In this document: piece after piece, positions 5,269 to 6,160 of the stretch
Position numbering within the stretch: the first letter of the stretch is position 1
How the letters are laid out: every line of letters starts with the position of its first letter
NCBI GenBank assembly: GCA_023412515.1
Contig: JAEYNO010000044.1
Coordinates: 1 to 6,160 of the forward strand
Length of the DNA: 6,160 bases
Reading direction: 5' to 3'
DNA from: Actinomycetes bacterium
GTDB taxonomy: Bacteria; Actinomycetota; Actinomycetes; Actinomycetales; Cellulomonadaceae
Notes under the pieces: generated by a model
Seen by the model: the letters and a program-made list of their open reading frames with translations, nothing else
What the model was told of the DNA's origin: nothing
Database searches by the model: none
Made by a program: the position numbers and the translations under genes

Positions 5269-6160
5269 ATGCCGAGCACGCCGACGCCCGCACCTGACGG
5301 TGCCGTCGGCCCGACCACCCCGGGCACGCCGACCCCCGCGGGGACCGCGGCCACCACGGACACCAGGCCGACCACGGACACCACGCCGACCGCGGCCGTC
5401 CGCGCCGTGCGCCCCGCCGTCGACGTCCAGGACGTCCGGACGCCGCGCGTGCACCACCCGAGCTCGCTGCTCGGCGCCACCCTCGCGACCGTCGGCGCTG
5501 CCCTCGTCGTCGTGCTCGCGACCTACGCCCAGAACACCACGACCGGCGTCGCCGAGGACGTGCGGGGCTTCGCCGACCTGCTGCGCAACGTGCTGTTCGT
5601 GCCCGTCAACGTGCTCGTCGGGTTCACGACCGTCGTCGTGCCGATCGCCGTGCTCACCGAGCTCGCGATCCGCCGGCTCGGGCGCCAGCTGCTGCAGTCC
5701 GTGCTCGCCGCGGTCGGCGCCATGCTGCTCGTCTCGGCGCTGTACTGGACGTTCCACACGTTCGGCTCGCAGACCCTCGTGCAGGGCCTGTCGGTGCGGC
5801 TGCGCGGCGAGTGGACGCTCACCATCCCCGAGTACTCGGCGATGCTCACCGCGCTGCTCACCGTCGCCGGCCCCCGCACGCGCCGCCGCACGGTGCGCTG
5901 GTCCTGGAACCTGCTGTGGGTCACCACGGGCGTCGTGCTCATCACCGCGGGCGCGTCCCTGCCGGGCATCGCGGTCGCGCTGCTCGTGGGCCGCGTCGCG
6001 GGGCTCGGGGTGCAGTACCTCGGCGGGGTCGACCCCGAGCGCGCGTACGGCGCCGCCCTGCTGGCCGGCATCCGGCGTGCCGGCGTCGAGCCCGCGTCCG
6101 TCGTCCGCGTGCCCGACCCCGTGCTCGAGGCCGACCGCGACGACGCGACCGTCGCCGCCG
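5269..6160 (+). CDS. Membrane protein, N-terminal part; resembles lysylphosphatidylglycerol-synthase-TM/flippase-like proteins (partial)
   Basis: The frame is open from the ATG at 5269 to the window end (297 complete codons), so the C-terminus is missing. Residues 1-65 are a Thr/Pro/Ala-rich disordered leader with a hexapeptide repeat. Helices then appear near 66-86, 108-130, 143-163, 187-200 and 213-241. The segment at about 241-281 (GRVAGLGVQYLGGVDPERAY, then GAALLAGIRRAGVEP and VVRVPD) is what I remember from long actinobacterial proteins that end in an LPG_synthase_TM domain, after a membrane N-terminal domain and a kinase-like linker. In those the C-terminal domain is taken to act in membrane lipid handling. 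That diagnostic domain would lie outside the window, so the assignment is tentative. The gene is divergent from the HTH gene, with 157 bases between starts including both palindromes. Confidence 0.7.
   Translation, partial: MPSTPTPAPDGAVGPTTPGTPTPAGTAATTDTRPTTDTTPTAAVRAVRPAVDVQDVRTPRVHHPSSLLGATLATVGAALVVVLATYAQNTTTGVAEDVRGFADLLRNVLFVPVNVLVGFTTVVVPIAVLTELAIRRLGRQLLQSVLAAVGAMLLVSALYWTFHTFGSQTLVQGLSVRLRGEWTLTIPEYSAMLTALLTVAGPRTRRRTVRWSWNLLWVTTGVVLITAGASLPGIAVALLVGRVAGLGVQYLGGVDPERAYGAALLAGIRRAGVEPASVVRVPDPVLEADRDDATVAA
5353..5388 (+). repeat. 18-bp tandem repeat in the disordered leader of the partial membrane protein
   Basis: Two adjacent 18-bp units (5353-5370 and 5371-5388) differ only by G/C at 5366/5384. 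They are in frame and encode TTDTRP then TTDTTP at residues 29-40, part of a Thr/Pro-rich low-complexity N-terminus. This looks like a recent duplication in a flexible cytoplasmic tail. Confidence 0.9.

Noticed and set aside
4081..5757. 558-codon minus-strand frame spanning several genes
   Set aside because: It overlaps the HdeD-like, HTH and right-edge membrane genes in other frames and changes from one low-complexity composition to another. It has no domain or start signal.
5523..6071. 182-codon minus-strand frame antisense to the right-edge gene
   Set aside because: Ser/Thr/Arg/Pro-rich product without helices or motifs, whereas the plus strand encodes convincing membrane helices and a leaderless promoter.

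Overview
The window is very GC-rich (I estimate well above 70 %). Codon third positions are almost all G or C, GTG starts are common, and two genes look leaderless (a TANNNT-type -10 ends 6-7 bases before the start codon). This points to a high-GC actinobacterium. The Cellulomonas-type Micrococcales would fit, but that assignment is an impression, not something proven here. No rRNA, tRNA, CRISPR array, insertion sequence or phage gene is visible.

Layout. Bases 1-301 are non-coding and hold two copies of a roughly 70-bp structured direct repeat, each built from four 13-bp units that fold back on one another. Bases 302-3028 are a tight four-gene operon on the minus strand: an unrecognised six-helix membrane protein (promoter-proximal), a 100-residue winged-helix regulator, an ABC-2 type ATPase and its membrane permease. 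Every junction overlaps by 4, 1 or 4 bases. In front of it lies a candidate sigma-70-type promoter whose -10 is covered by a symmetric array of GCAAAG/CTTTGC half-sites. Divergent from it, at 3191-4129 (+), is a CPBP (CAAX-type) intramembrane protease read from an apparently leaderless promoter. It converges on an HdeD/DUF308 membrane protein (4148-4735, minus) with only 18 bases between the stop codons. Upstream of that is a 70-76 residue helix-turn-helix protein (4881-5111, minus) with two identical palindromic operators 32 bp apart across its probable promoter. At the right edge a plus-strand gene (5269 to beyond the window) encodes the N-terminal part of a large membrane protein resembling actinobacterial lysylphosphatidylglycerol-synthase-TM/flippase-like proteins.

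How the genes may work together. The operon has the form of a self-regulated exporter: the regulator probably binds the half-site array at its own promoter, and the ATPase and permease form one transporter of unknown substrate. The small helix-turn-helix protein probably represses itself through the twin palindromes. Most other genes are membrane or envelope proteins, so envelope homeostasis or stress is a reasonable but unproven theme. I see no clear, complete, undescribed system. The best leads are the twin-palindrome/HTH unit, the structured repeat pair at the left edge, and the half-site array of the ABC operon.
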